Notes under the pieces: model-generated
What the model saw: the letters and a program-made list of their open reading frames with translations, nothing else
Databases searched by the model: none
What the model was told of the DNA's origin: nothing
Program-made: the position numbers and the translations under genes
Shown: piece by piece, positions 26,543 to 35,505 of the stretch
Layout: the number at the start of each line of letters is the position of its first letter
How positions within the stretch are numbered: the first letter of the stretch is position 1
Source of the DNA: Bacteroidota bacterium
GTDB lineage: Bacteria; Bacteroidota; Ignavibacteria; Kapaibacteriales; UBA2268
Direction: 5' to 3'
Length of the DNA: 38,521 nt
Assembly: GCA_027371665.1 (NCBI GenBank)
Contig: DAHXMP010000478.1
Location: 1-38,521 of the forward strand

Positions 26543-27073
26543 ATGGCAACGTATAAAGAATTAATTTTAAATGTAGTGAAACCTCTTTGCAATGAAGTTG
26601 AAACATATGAACACCGGAATCAATTATCCGTTATGATACCTAAAGAGAAATTACAGCTTGTGGCCCAGGAACTTAGGGACAATCCTGAAACCGGCTTCGA
26701 TATGCTTATTGATATAACAGCTGTTGATTGGTTAAAAGAAAAAGAAAGGTTTGAGGTTGTATATTTTCTCTTTTCAAATAAATTCAAAAACAGGCTTAGG
26801 CTTAAAGTTGCCATCGAAGAAGAAAATCCGGTTTGTCCGACAGTTACCGGTGTATGGGACAGTGCAAACTGGTATGAACGTGAAACGTTTGATATGTACG
26901 GGATAAAATTCGATGGACATCCAAATCTGAGACGATTCTATATGCCAGAAGATTATGTTGAACCGACGACAGGCGAACCGTTATATCCTTTAAGAAAAGA
27001 TTTTCCGCTTATGGGAGTTCCAGATTCTCTTCCGTTACCCCCCTATCCGGAAAAATTCGGGGAACTTAAATAG
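26543..27073 (+). CDS. nuoC: NADH-quinone oxidoreductase subunit C
   Basis: 176-residue complex I 30-kDa subunit on the peripheral arm. The diagnostic core is SANWYERETFDMYGIKFDGH followed by LRRFYMPEDY and PLRKDFPL (about residues 110-160), the conserved E-R-E-x-x-D-x-x-G and PLRKD motifs of the family. The N-terminal half (GFDMLIDITAVDWLKEKERF, then VVYFLFSN) also matches. It is not fused to NuoD and stands alone: the next gene is convergent, and hflX diverges upstream, so the rest of the nuo genes must lie elsewhere. The ATG at 26543 gives a standard-length protein. Confidence 0.92.
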   Translation: MATYKELILNVVKPLCNEVETYEHRNQLSVMIPKEKLQLVAQELRDNPETGFDMLIDITAVDWLKEKERFEVVYFLFSNKFKNRLRLKVAIEEENPVCPTVTGVWDSANWYERETFDMYGIKFDGHPNLRRFYMPEDYVEPTTGEPLYPLRKDFPLMGVPDSLPLPPYPEKFGELK

Positions 27074-27094
27074 TTTACCATTTTACGCTAATTT

Positions 27095-27442
27095 CTAATT
27101 TCCGTTTCGTATAGATTTTATTGCATCTTCGACAGTGTCGGCATATTCAAAAATGCCGTCGAGTTGAGATATTGTTAGCATTTTCATGACTAAATCCTTT
27201 ACACCAACAAGAATTATCGGAGTTTCCTGGTCTTTTAACTGGCGGTTCGCAAGAAGTAATGCACCAAGTCCAGTGCTGTCCACATATTCTACAAAGGACA
27301 AATCGAAAACCAGAGCTTCAAGCTCAGGCTGACATAAAATAAGGAGCTCAGCCTTCAATTGAGGAGATATATCCGCATCGAGGTTTGGCCTTTTTAAAGT
27401 AAAAATTGCTATATTGTCCTGTCGTTCAATTGTAAATCGCAT
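27095..27442 (-). CDS. STAS-domain anti-sigma factor antagonist
   Basis: 115 residues from ATG 27442; an upstream ATG at 27481 would add 13 residues that do not look like the family, so the shorter form is preferred. The STAS fold is clear: MRFTIERQDNIAIFTLKRP, LEALVFDLSFVEYVDSTGLGAL, LKDQETPIILVGV. Ser56 in VDSTGLG is the usual phosphorylation site of SpoIIAA/RsbV-type proteins. No anti-sigma kinase or phosphatase is adjacent, so its partner is encoded elsewhere. It ends tail to tail with nuoC and diverges from the GT9 gene. Confidence 0.85.
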   Translation of the reverse strand: MRFTIERQDNIAIFTLKRPNLDADISPQLKAELLILCQPELEALVFDLSFVEYVDSTGLGALLLANRQLKDQETPIILVGVKDLVMKMLTISQLDGIFEYADTVEDAIKSIRNGN

Positions 27443-27518
27443 AACCTTGTTTTTGATATTTTTGAAAACCAGATGTTGCAAGTTAATTATAGGAAATTAA
27501 TTTTCAAAGACTTTTGTT

Positions 27519-28568
27519 ATGAATAAAAACGATTTCGTTAGATTTAATATTCTTGTTATAAGACTAAGTTCGATGGGGGATATTTTGCTGACAACGCCAT
27601 TAATAAGACAACTTAGGATTAAATATCACCAGGCGAGAATTGATTTTATTTGTTCTAAACAATTTTCCGATATTTATAAAAACAATCCCCATATTTCAAA
27701 TCTATTGGACTATGACAAGTCCCTGACTTCCGCTGAAATTAATAATTTTAAAAAATCTATCCTGATGAATTTAGGGAGTAAGAAGTATGATATTGTTATT
27801 GACTTGCAGAAGAATTTCCGTTCACTGAACTTTAAAAGAGGATTAGGATATAATTACTTTTCTGTAAAAAAACATCGCCTTAACAAACTATCACTTGTTT
27901 ATTTTAAAAAGCCATTGGAAAAAAAATTTATGAACATGTCTGAAATTTACAGGCATTGTGTTCAGTGCCTGAATATTCCCGATGACGGCAAGGGTCTTGA
28001 AATATGGCTTTCAGGGGAGAATACAGAGATAATATATCCACCGGAAAAAAGGGCTGAAACAACAGGATTGAAAAAAATTGCAATAGCACCCGGTGCACGA
28101 CATTTAACAAAAAGATGGCTGCCGGAACGTTTTGCTGAATTAATTGATTTATTAAAGAATTCTTATGGTTCTGAAATTGTTATTGTTGGAGGAAATGATG
28201 ATATCCCAACAGTTAATGAAATTCTTAGTTTGACAAAAAGTGAAGTAAGTAATTTCAGTGGTTCTTCCTCAATTTTGAAAACGGCGGAAATTATTGATTC
28301 ATGCAATCTTTTGATTACTAATGATACCGGAGTGATGCACATCGCTGCAGCAAGACAAGTGCCGGTAATAGCTATTTTCGGTTCAACTGTACAGGATTTT
28401 GGATTTTCTCCTTTCAGAGTTAGAAATAAAGTTGTCGAGAAGGATGTTTCATGCAGGCCATGTTCTCATATAGGCAGGGAATCATGTCCTAAAGGGCATT
28501 TTAACTGTATGAAAAAAATTACCGTTGAAGATGTAATAAAAGCTATAAACAATTTATTAAAAGTTTAA
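27519..28568 (+). CDS. Glycosyltransferase family 9 (heptosyltransferase-like)
   Basis: 349-residue cytoplasmic ADP-heptose:LPS heptosyltransferase-like GT-B enzyme. The opening LVIRLSSMGDILLTTPLIRQL is the GT9 signature, the middle has KKIAIAPGARHLTKRWLPERF, and the acceptor/donor region is NLLITNDTGVMHIAAARQVPVIAIFGST. It probably adds a sugar to lipopolysaccharide core or a related glycolipid; whether heptose is the donor is uncertain in this lineage. A Cys-rich stretch (CRPCSHIGRESCPKGHFNC) near the end is seen in many GT9 proteins. The stop overlaps the start of the next gene by one base (TAATG), so they form an operon. Confidence 0.88.
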   Translation: MNKNDFVRFNILVIRLSSMGDILLTTPLIRQLRIKYHQARIDFICSKQFSDIYKNNPHISNLLDYDKSLTSAEINNFKKSILMNLGSKKYDIVIDLQKNFRSLNFKRGLGYNYFSVKKHRLNKLSLVYFKKPLEKKFMNMSEIYRHCVQCLNIPDDGKGLEIWLSGENTEIIYPPEKRAETTGLKKIAIAPGARHLTKRWLPERFAELIDLLKNSYGSEIVIVGGNDDIPTVNEILSLTKSEVSNFSGSSSILKTAEIIDSCNLLITNDTGVMHIAAARQVPVIAIFGSTVQDFGFSPFRVRNKVVEKDVSCRPCSHIGRESCPKGHFNCMKKITVEDVIKAINNLLKV

Positions 28569-30286
28569 TGATAATATTGAAAATGTTCCCAATTAAAGAT
28601 AAACAAATAGCTGTTATTATAATTTCTTTACTGGCGATTATTATTTTTATAAATCTCGGGAAAGAAGAAATACAGCCATGGGATGAAGGATTATATGCTA
28701 TCAGGGCAAAGAGTGTTCTTCATTATAATGATGCCTGGGACCAATCCGGATACTCTCCGGGCGGGCTTTATTCTTCGACCTATCCGCCATTAACAATATG
28801 GTGTATGTCTTCTTTTATGGCTTTATTTGGTGAGAATGGCTTTTCAGTTAGATTGTTTTCGGCTATTTGTTCTGTCTTGTCTTTAATCTTTATTTATTTT
28901 ATTGCACTGAGAATAATGCAGAAAAAATTTGCAATAACAGCATCAGTATTAATGGAAGGAACTTTAGTCTGGGATAAATTTTCAAGACAGGGAATGACTG
29001 ATATACCTCTTGCTTTTTTCTTCATATTGACATTTTGGGCTGTAATAAAATTCAGGGAATCAAATGAATCTAAAAGATTAATTGCTCCGCTTATAGTTTT
29101 CACAATCGGATTTGCGTTTGCCCTGATGACAAAGATTGTTATTTCTTTTCTTCCATTGTTATTCGTATTTCTAATATTTTTAGAAAAAGGGAACAATAAA
29201 CGGTATCTGCTAATAGCTTCAATCATAGCGATAGCTCTTGCTTCTCCATGGTATATATATATGATAAACCATTACGGGCAACCGTTTTATCAAGCTCTGT
29301 TTGTTCCTCATATTTATACTGTAGTAGAAACAAACAGCCCCAAACTCGGTATGCTTTATTATTTGAATCAAATGCTGATTTCTAATCCGCTAATAATATT
29401 TTCATTTTTCTTTTTGATTATAATATTTTTTAAAAATACAAGAAAATTATTGTTACAAGGCTCTGATAATGTATTTATCATATCATCATCAATGTTATGG
29501 TTTTTTTTGAGCTTTGTTGTACTCTCGCTAGCGAGAACCAAGATGCTTCATTATACTTTATATATGCTTCCCCCTGCCATTTGAATTTTAACATATTTTT
29601 TTAATAAAATTGTTTTGCTGATAAAAAGCAGTCGTTTCATACTTGCATTGTTTTCAATTTCATTTATGCTTTTTATCTGGGGTTTGGATTTCAATTTAAG
29701 ACAGGATATGAAACTTGTATTTACAAATGGTAAATTTACAATAGATTCTTTAGTATTTGTTTTTGTATCAGTTGTTTTATTCATGTCGTTATTTTTTAGT
29801 TCAAAAAGAAATCTTGAAAAATTTACAAAAGGACATTATCCCAAAATAATATATGTTATTTCGGCTTTTCTAATCATGAAAGTTTTAGTTATAAATAGTT
29901 TCTTTTTTCAGGGGCATTCTTTTGGAGCTGAAAGGGCATCGAAGATTTTTCAGGACTCCGGGGAAAGCTCGTTTATTTATTTATACAATGAGGCAACTTC
30001 GGCTGATTCACTTAATCCACAACTTGCATGGTACACCGGTGAAGTGATGGACCATTGGGTGAAAGGGAAGACATACAAGCCTTTTCCGGTAAAACCATTA
30101 CCTTCGATCGGCAGACAATTGGAAAAATTAAAATATTATCCTGAAATTATGATTATTTATTATATGCCCGAAGAAAAGCCAATAAGAAAAGAAGTAATTG
30201 AAAAAGTAAGAACCATGTTTCCTGTTGTAGATTCATGTACAAGATATATTGTATTCAGAAGAAATAAAATTTTTAAAAATCTTTAA
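28568..30286 (+). pseudogene. GT39/ArnT-like membrane glycosyltransferase with in-frame TGA
   Basis: One long frame of about 572 codons is split by a single TGA at 29582-29584. The first part (338 residues) has the GT39 first-loop acidic motif, PWDEGLYAIRAKS, STYPPLTIWCM, about nine hydrophobic helices, and the loop RTKMLHYTLYMLPPAI just before the stop. After the TGA the same frame resumes without shift (ILTYFFNKIVLLIKSS) and gives the expected C-terminal helices and soluble tail up to 30286. A TGG-to-TGA change is the simplest explanation, giving Trp after PPAI. It is probably a fresh nonsense mutation or a sequence error; TGA is a true stop in other genes here. In ArnT-like enzymes the domain glycosylates lipid or protein at the periplasmic face. 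Confidence 0.78.
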
Positions 30287-30307
30287 TCAAAAATTAAATC
30301 AGAAATT

Positions 30308-31180
30308 ATGATGAAAAATTTAAATCTGATTTGCCCTGATTGTGATTCAATTCTGTCAAATGAAGGGCAATCACTGATGTGCAATAAGTGCGGAATTAAA
30401 TATGAAATAAAGAACGGTATTCCAATATTATTCCCATCAAATCATTCCGAAAATAAATTCGGGATGAATTACCAGGAACATTATAATGTTGATGGCAACT
30501 ATTATGATTATTTCAGTGAAAGGCAGGAAAAAGTATCTGCTCATGATGAAAGAAGGCTTAGAGAATATATAATTTCCCTTGTACCCAAATATGCAAAATC
30601 CATAATCGATATTGGTTCCGGCGGTGCCTGGGTAGCAAGAAACTTAATCAAAAGAGGAAATGTGGTATGTTCATTTGATATTACTTATAGAAATGTTGAA
30701 AAAGCAATTCAATTATATCCCGGGACTAATCATTATGGTGTTGTAGGAGATGCTTTGCATCCTCCTTTCGCCAAAAATTCATTCGACTGCATAATAGCTT
30801 CTGAAGTAATTGAACACATAGTTGAACCAGGAATATTTATTCAAAAGTTAACACCTTTATTGAAGCCGGGAGGTATATTAATTACAAGTACTCCATATAA
30901 GGAAAAAATTGTATATTCGATATGTATTCATTGCAATAAACCGACACCCCGCAATTCTCATCTGCATTCATTCGATGAGAAAATTCTGGGAGAATTAATT
31001 AAAGATGATGAAATTAAATTCAGCTACTATGCTTTTGGCAATAAAGCTCTTGTTATACTTAGAACCCATGTGTTACTAAAATTTCTTCACTTTAAATTAT
31101 GGAAAATTGCTGATTCAATTGCCAATCTAATCGTGAACAAGCGTTATCACATAGTGTGTACTTATGAAATAAGACATTAA
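30308..31180 (+). CDS. SAM methyltransferase with N-terminal zinc ribbon
   Basis: 290 residues. Cys9, Cys12, Cys25 and Cys28 (ICPDC, then CNKCG) form a Trm112-like zinc ribbon with GIKYEIKNGIPIL, a frequent leader in this methyltransferase group. The class I methyltransferase domain has motif I SIIDIGSGGAWVARNL, GDALHPPFAKNSFDCIIASEVIEHI, and LLKPGGILITSTPYKE. It is the last gene of the GT9-GT39 block, 21 bases after the GT39 frame, so a role in modifying the same glycan or lipid is plausible but not shown. The substrate is unknown. Confidence 0.82.
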   Translation: MMKNLNLICPDCDSILSNEGQSLMCNKCGIKYEIKNGIPILFPSNHSENKFGMNYQEHYNVDGNYYDYFSERQEKVSAHDERRLREYIISLVPKYAKSIIDIGSGGAWVARNLIKRGNVVCSFDITYRNVEKAIQLYPGTNHYGVVGDALHPPFAKNSFDCIIASEVIEHIVEPGIFIQKLTPLLKPGGILITSTPYKEKIVYSICIHCNKPTPRNSHLHSFDEKILGELIKDDEIKFSYYAFGNKALVILRTHVLLKFLHFKLWKIADSIANLIVNKRYHIVCTYEIRH

Positions 31181-31188
31181 GGCATATT

Positions 31189-32115
31189 CTAAGATTTTCT
31201 CATATGGCTTAGCTTTTGAAATAATTCTTTTTCTTCACTCGTGAGGTTCTTTGGAATTGCAATAATAATTTTTATATAGAGGTCTCCTCTATCTCCGGGA
31301 TTAGTATATTTAGGCATACCTTGTCCTTTAAGCTTAAGAATAGTACCATTCTCGGTTTCAGGTGGTATATTAACGTTAAGAGTCCCGGCAAATGTTTTCA
31401 ATTTTGATGAGCCACCGAGAACAGCCTTATATAAATCAACGGGCATCTTGATATGCAGGTCATCTCCGGTTCTTTGGACTTTTGAATGAGGAGTGATATG
31501 AACTTTGATTATCAAATCGCCCGAATTACCGCCATGTTTCCCCGACTGTCCCTTACCGGTTATTTTCAAAATTTGGCCATCACCGATTCCCGGTTTGATT
31601 TTTAAATCAATGGATTGTTTATCAATCTGTATTATTCTTTGTGTTCCGCTAAAAGCTTCGGACAATGATATATCAATTTCAACCGGAGTATCAATGCCCT
31701 TTTTGGGAGTTTGCCTGAAACCGCTTCTTTGTGAGAACCCACCGCCAAAAATCTTTTCAAAAAAATCGGATACACCTCCGCCTTCAAATATATCGCCGAA
31801 GCCGCCGGTTCTTCTCCTGTTCCCTGCCTGGCTTTGAGCGAACCAATTCGACCAGTCAAAATCCCTGGCATTGCCCCCTGTCTGCTGAAAGCTGTTCCAG
31901 GAAGAGCCGAGGCTGTCGTATTTCTTTCTTTTGTCCGTGTCTTTCAACACTTCATAAGCCTCGTTTATCTCCTTAAACTTGTTTTCGGCATTTTTGTCAC
32001 CTTTGTTTCGGTCAGGATGGTACTTGATTGCGAGCTTACGGTAAGCCTTTTTTATATCTTCGAGTGTAGAATTTTTCGATACACCCAAAATTTTATAATA
32101 ATCTTTAAAATCCAT
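31189..32115 (-). CDS. DnaJ-family co-chaperone, CbpA-like
   Basis: 308-residue J-protein. The J domain (residues 1-68) contains the HPD motif at 33-35 in KYHPDRNKGDK. A Gly/Phe-rich linker follows (about 75-130, including RTGGFGDIFEGGG and FFEKIFGGGF). There are two C-terminal beta-barrel client-binding domains: TPVEIDISLSEAFSGTQRI and DLYKAVLGGSSKLKTFAGTL. The Cys-rich zinc finger of true DnaJ is absent, so it is a class II (CbpA/DjlA-type) protein, an accessory partner of DnaK. It lies 24 bases after the phosphofructokinase gene on the same strand. No dnaK is nearby. Confidence 0.88.
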   Translation of the reverse strand: MDFKDYYKILGVSKNSTLEDIKKAYRKLAIKYHPDRNKGDKNAENKFKEINEAYEVLKDTDKRKKYDSLGSSWNSFQQTGGNARDFDWSNWFAQSQAGNRRRTGGFGDIFEGGGVSDFFEKIFGGGFSQRSGFRQTPKKGIDTPVEIDISLSEAFSGTQRIIQIDKQSIDLKIKPGIGDGQILKITGKGQSGKHGGNSGDLIIKVHITPHSKVQRTGDDLHIKMPVDLYKAVLGGSSKLKTFAGTLNVNIPPETENGTILKLKGQGMPKYTNPGDRGDLYIKIIIAIPKNLTSEEKELFQKLSHMRKS

Positions 32116-32139
32116 AAAATTTATAAATTCAATTCTAAA

Positions 32140-33348
32140 TTACATATATCTGTGAATTGGCCCTTCGTGTTCAACGAACTGGGGAACAAACTCTGCGGGT
32201 TTTCTTCCGAAACAAACTCCCAAAGCCTCATAAAATTCAATTTCATTTATATCAATAAATCTCTGTTTAATAGCTTCAGACGTAGGTAAGTAAGTTATAT
32301 GGTCATGCTCGACATCAACAACTGTAACACCTTTAATGCCGTTTTTAATGAGCAACACTGCGGCACCTCCGGCTTGTTTCCCGAATGCCACGTCATAGCT
32401 TGTTGTTTCGCCAGAGCGAACGAGATGACCAAGAGTAATTTCACGAATTTCAGGATATTCGTAAATGCCCTTAACATATATTCCTTCTTTTTTCAATACT
32501 TCTCCCCAGTCGGAATCCTGTTTCATGTAATATTCAAGCTGATTTCTTATATATTGCCCGACGCCTGTCAATTTCTGATGCCCGAATGAATCCTGCACAG
32601 ACAAGTCGGTAAAGTATCTCCCTTCTTTGTCTTTCACGCCTTCAGCAGCAACGATTATATAAGTCGAACCTTTGACATCGCTTGCCAATAATCTGTCTAT
32701 ATATGTTTTTTTGAAATGCTGATATAAAATCTCGTAATCAACGTTTACTTCTGGAATTAAAATAGCATCGGCATCGGCACCGATTCCACCCCTGAAGGCT
32801 GTATGACCAGCATATCTGCCGAAAACCTCGATGATTAAAGCCCTGTTATGGGTAAGTCCGGTAGTTCGCAAATCAGATGTAAATTTTGAAATCCTGTTGA
32901 TTGTCGAATCGCCTCCGACCGAGTATGGCTGAAGGTCGAGGTCCATTGTCTTAGGAACATGAACGCAGTCAATACCCTGTCCAATCAGGTCAACAACTAC
33001 AGAACCCGTATCGTCACCGCCGGCAATAATCAATCCGTCAATTCCGTGCATCTTCAGTCCTGCTCTTATTTTATCGTATTTTTGGTCGTCTTTGATTTTT
33101 GCAATTTTTACTCTCGAATGGCCCGCTTCGGAACCGGCAACGTCGGAATTTATCCTGTCTGCTCTTGCTTTGTCAATGATTACGGGAACAAGGTTTGATA
33201 AATTATATAAACCGGCATATCCATTCGGAATGAGACAAATTTCGATTCCAAGATGATGTGCCATCCTTGCAGCACCGTTAATAACCGCATTCAGTCCACC
33301 GCAATCTCCGCCGCTGGTAATAATACCTAATTTTTTTATATTATTCAT
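32140..33348 (-). CDS. 6-phosphofructokinase, pyrophosphate-type signature
   Basis: 402-residue phosphofructokinase of the PfkA superfamily, phosphorylating fructose 6-phosphate. The N-terminus is LGIITSGGDCGGLNAVI. The phosphate-donor motif is GGDDT at 110-114, and the catalytic motif is PKTMDLD at 132-138. In characterised enzymes the Asp after GGD (here Asp113) and Lys in PKT (here Lys133) select pyrophosphate, whereas ATP enzymes have GGDGS and PGTIDND. The substrate-binding EVFGRYAGHTA follows. The Gln-less MDLD is unusual but keeps the catalytic Asp. The combination suggests a PPi-dependent or mixed-substrate enzyme; ATP use is not excluded. Followed by a DnaJ-like gene. Confidence 0.85.
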   Translation of the reverse strand: MNNIKKLGIITSGGDCGGLNAVINGAARMAHHLGIEICLIPNGYAGLYNLSNLVPVIIDKARADRINSDVAGSEAGHSRVKIAKIKDDQKYDKIRAGLKMHGIDGLIIAGGDDTGSVVVDLIGQGIDCVHVPKTMDLDLQPYSVGGDSTINRISKFTSDLRTTGLTHNRALIIEVFGRYAGHTAFRGGIGADADAILIPEVNVDYEILYQHFKKTYIDRLLASDVKGSTYIIVAAEGVKDKEGRYFTDLSVQDSFGHQKLTGVGQYIRNQLEYYMKQDSDWGEVLKKEGIYVKGIYEYPEIREITLGHLVRSGETTSYDVAFGKQAGGAAVLLIKNGIKGVTVVDVEHDHITYLPTSEAIKQRFIDINEIEFYEALGVCFGRKPAEFVPQFVEHEGPIHRYM

Positions 33349-33563
33349 TAGAGCTCCAAATGATTTTACCCAATCTTAATCTAAATTAGGATTCTATGGA
33401 AAAATTAATGTTACAAAACTAAGAAATGATTTGGATAATTGTATTAGAATCGTTAATTGTGATTTAATAAATAATTATCTTCGATGAATAGTTTTAAAAG
33501 TAATAATAAAAATATATTTTTGAAATTCTGAATTATATCATTTTTTTGAGTTAATAAAATTTT

Positions 33564-34391
33564 ATGAAAAACAACCCAATCGGTGTATTTGATTCCGGAA
33601 TCGGCGGATTAAGCGTACTGAAACAATTCATTCGCTTTCTGCCCTTCGAAAGATATATTTATCTCGGCGATACAGCTCGGGTTCCTTATGGTAACAGGTC
33701 ACCCGAAACAGTTAAACGCTATGCAATGGAAAGTACAAAGTTCATGCTCGAGCATGATGTCAAGTTAATTGTCGTGGCATGTAATACAGTCTCATCTGTC
33801 GCTTTGGATGTCGTTCGCGAGCTTTCCACGGTACCGGTAATCGGTATGATTTATCCCGCCGCCGTAGCCGCACTCAGGGCAACGGTTAACAAAACAATCG
33901 GAGTTATTGGAACAAGGGCAACAATTAACAGTAACGCTTACACGGATGAAATCAAGAAACTGAGCGATGGTGATAAAATAAAAGTTATATCACAGGCATG
34001 TCCTTTATTTGTACCGATTATCGAGGAAGGATGGCTTGAACATCCGGCGACAAGGCTTATCAGCGAGGAATATCTCGCTTCTCTCAAAGAAGAAAAGATT
34101 GATACTCTTGTCCTGGGTTGTACTCATTATCCTTTATTAAAGCAGCTGCTTACAGAGATTATGCCGGGAATTTCTCTTATTGATTCCGGTGAACATGCCG
34201 CAGTCATGGCCGTTAGAATGTTAGCCGAAAAAGAAAATTTAATCGAAGAGAAGGATGTTTACGTTCAGAAGCCTCAGATTGAATTTTTTGTTAGCGATGT
34301 ACCTTCAACATTTTATGACGTTGCTCAAAGATTTCTCGGCTTTGGTGTCGAAAGTCCATCAATTGTCAATTTAAACGATTATTCAAAATAA
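33564..34391 (+). CDS. murI: Glutamate racemase
   Basis: Makes D-glutamate for peptidoglycan. The 275-residue protein begins PIGVFDSGIGGLSVL with the Asp10-Ser11 active-site pair. The two catalytic cysteines are Cys73 in VVACNTVSSVA and Cys186 in LVLGCTHYPLL, with His188 beside the second. LGDTARVPYGNRS is also invariant family sequence. Length is standard. The next gene starts one base after the stop, so they are probably one transcript. A -7-like TATTTTTG lies at 33515-33522, weak on its own. Confidence 0.95.
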   Translation: MKNNPIGVFDSGIGGLSVLKQFIRFLPFERYIYLGDTARVPYGNRSPETVKRYAMESTKFMLEHDVKLIVVACNTVSSVALDVVRELSTVPVIGMIYPAAVAALRATVNKTIGVIGTRATINSNAYTDEIKKLSDGDKIKVISQACPLFVPIIEEGWLEHPATRLISEEYLASLKEEKIDTLVLGCTHYPLLKQLLTEIMPGISLIDSGEHAAVMAVRMLAEKENLIEEKDVYVQKPQIEFFVSDVPSTFYDVAQRFLGFGVESPSIVNLNDYSK

Positions 34392-34392
34392 T

Positions 34393-35166
34393 ATGGATAT
34401 TAAAGGTAAAACGGTTTTAATAACCGGAGCCTCGGCTGGCATTGGTGAAGCCTGCGCGGATGTTTTCGCGGAAGCAGGAGCTAATCTTATTCTTTTAGCA
34501 AGGAGAAAAGCTAAACTCGATAAAATGTCAAACAATTTAAAAAGTAAATATGATATTGAAATATTTATTTCAGAATGTGATGTAAGAAATCGGAAACAAG
34601 TCGGGAAAACATTAGAAGAATTACCGGCAAATTTCAAGAATATTGATATTCTGATAAATAATGCCGGCTTGGCAAGAGGACTGAATAAAATCCAGGAGGG
34701 CAGTTTCGATGACTGGGATGAAATGCTCGACACCAACATCAAAGGATTATTAAATGTTTCGAGGTTCATCCTGCCCGGAATGATTCAAAGAAAAGACGGA
34801 CATATAATAAATATAGGCTCATTCGCAGGCCATGAGGTCTATCCCGGAGGAAATGTTTATTGTGCTACAAAACATGCCGTAAAAGCTTTATCAAAAGCTA
34901 TGGCAATTGACCTTAACGGCACGGGAGTCAGAGTTACGAATGTTGACCCGGGTTTGGTTGAGACTGAATTTTCGGAAGTCAGATTTCATGGTAATGCTGA
35001 AAGAGCAAAAACCGTTTACGAGGGATATACACCATTAAAAGGGAAAGACATTGCCGAAGTTGTCTTATTCTGTTGTACACGGCCGAAATATGTTACTGTA
35101 CGAGATGTACTGGTTACACCGACAGACCAGGCAACAACCACGATATTGAATAAAACAAAGCAATAA
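34393..35166 (+). CDS. SDR-family NAD(P)-dependent oxidoreductase
   Basis: 257-residue classical short-chain dehydrogenase of the YdfG type. The nucleotide motif is TGASAGIG (11-18), structural NNAG (89-92), and the catalytic triad Ser143, Tyr156 and Lys160 (YCATK). The ARRK stretch after the second strand suggests NADP(H) use. YdfG-like enzymes oxidise 3-hydroxy acids such as L-allo-threonine and serine; the exact substrate is not readable. It starts one base after murI. The tRNA-Ser gene follows. Confidence 0.87.
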   Translation: MDIKGKTVLITGASAGIGEACADVFAEAGANLILLARRKAKLDKMSNNLKSKYDIEIFISECDVRNRKQVGKTLEELPANFKNIDILINNAGLARGLNKIQEGSFDDWDEMLDTNIKGLLNVSRFILPGMIQRKDGHIINIGSFAGHEVYPGGNVYCATKHAVKALSKAMAIDLNGTGVRVTNVDPGLVETEFSEVRFHGNAERAKTVYEGYTPLKGKDIAEVVLFCCTRPKYVTVRDVLVTPTDQATTTILNKTKQ

Positions 35167-35191
35167 ATTTTTTAAATTATTGAAATTGTCG

Positions 35192-35199
35192 TAATTTTG
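35192..35199 (+). promoter_or_regulatory. Candidate -7 box of tRNA-Ser
   Basis: TAATTTTG fits TAnnTTTG and would start transcription 8-15 bases before the mature tRNA end. No -33 match at the normal distance was seen. Confidence 0.4.
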
Positions 35200-35221
35200 C
35201 TATCCAATATTTTAGCCAAAC

Positions 35222-35311
35222 GGAGAGGTGGCCGAGTGGCTGAAGGCAACGGTTTGCTAAACCGTCGTAGGGTGTATAGCTTTACCGCGAGTTCGAATCT
35301 CGCCCTCTCCG
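35222..35311 (+). tRNA. tRNA-Ser (anticodon GCU)
   Basis: GGAGAGG pairs with CCTCTCC to form the acceptor stem, G35311 is the discriminator. The D-arm is GCC...GGC, the anticodon stem is ACGGT/ACCGT with loop TTGCTAA, giving anticodon GCT at 35256-35258. A long variable arm follows, as expected for serine, and the T arm is GCGAG-TTCGAAT-CTCGC. The final CCA is not encoded. It reads AGC/AGU codons. Confidence 0.95.
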
Positions 35312-35322
35312 CAGTTATATTT

Positions 35323-35366
35323 ATAAGTCCCTTATAATTCAATAAATTATAAGGGACTTATTTTTT
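35323..35366 (+). terminator. Strong hairpin terminator after tRNA-Ser
   Basis: A perfect 17-bp stem (35323-35339 with 35345-35361), opening ATAAGTCCCTTAT, has a 5-base loop CAATA and a T-run to 35366. It lies 11 bases after the tRNA. The stem is longer than a usual terminator, so an element end cannot be excluded. Confidence 0.75.
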
Positions 35367-35505
35367 CAACATACAAATAACATACACTTTATTTGTCCTA
35401 AAAAAATAAAATTACAAATTAGAACCTAAAATAAAGGTTATAATATTTTTTTTCTTATATTACTATTATATTTTGTACAAAGCTTTTCAAATCCACTGAT
35501 TTTTT

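Noticed and set aside
29585..30286. A separate 223-residue gene starting at TTG 29615, or TGA recoding as Trp/Sec
   Set aside because: The frame is the same as the upstream GT39 part with no gap, so it is one broken gene; TGA ends several other genes here and no SECIS-like evidence was seen.
35370..35450. Small direct repeat ACATACA and weak hairpin AACCT/AGGTT between tRNA-Ser and hsdR
   Set aside because: Too short in AT-rich DNA to separate from chance.
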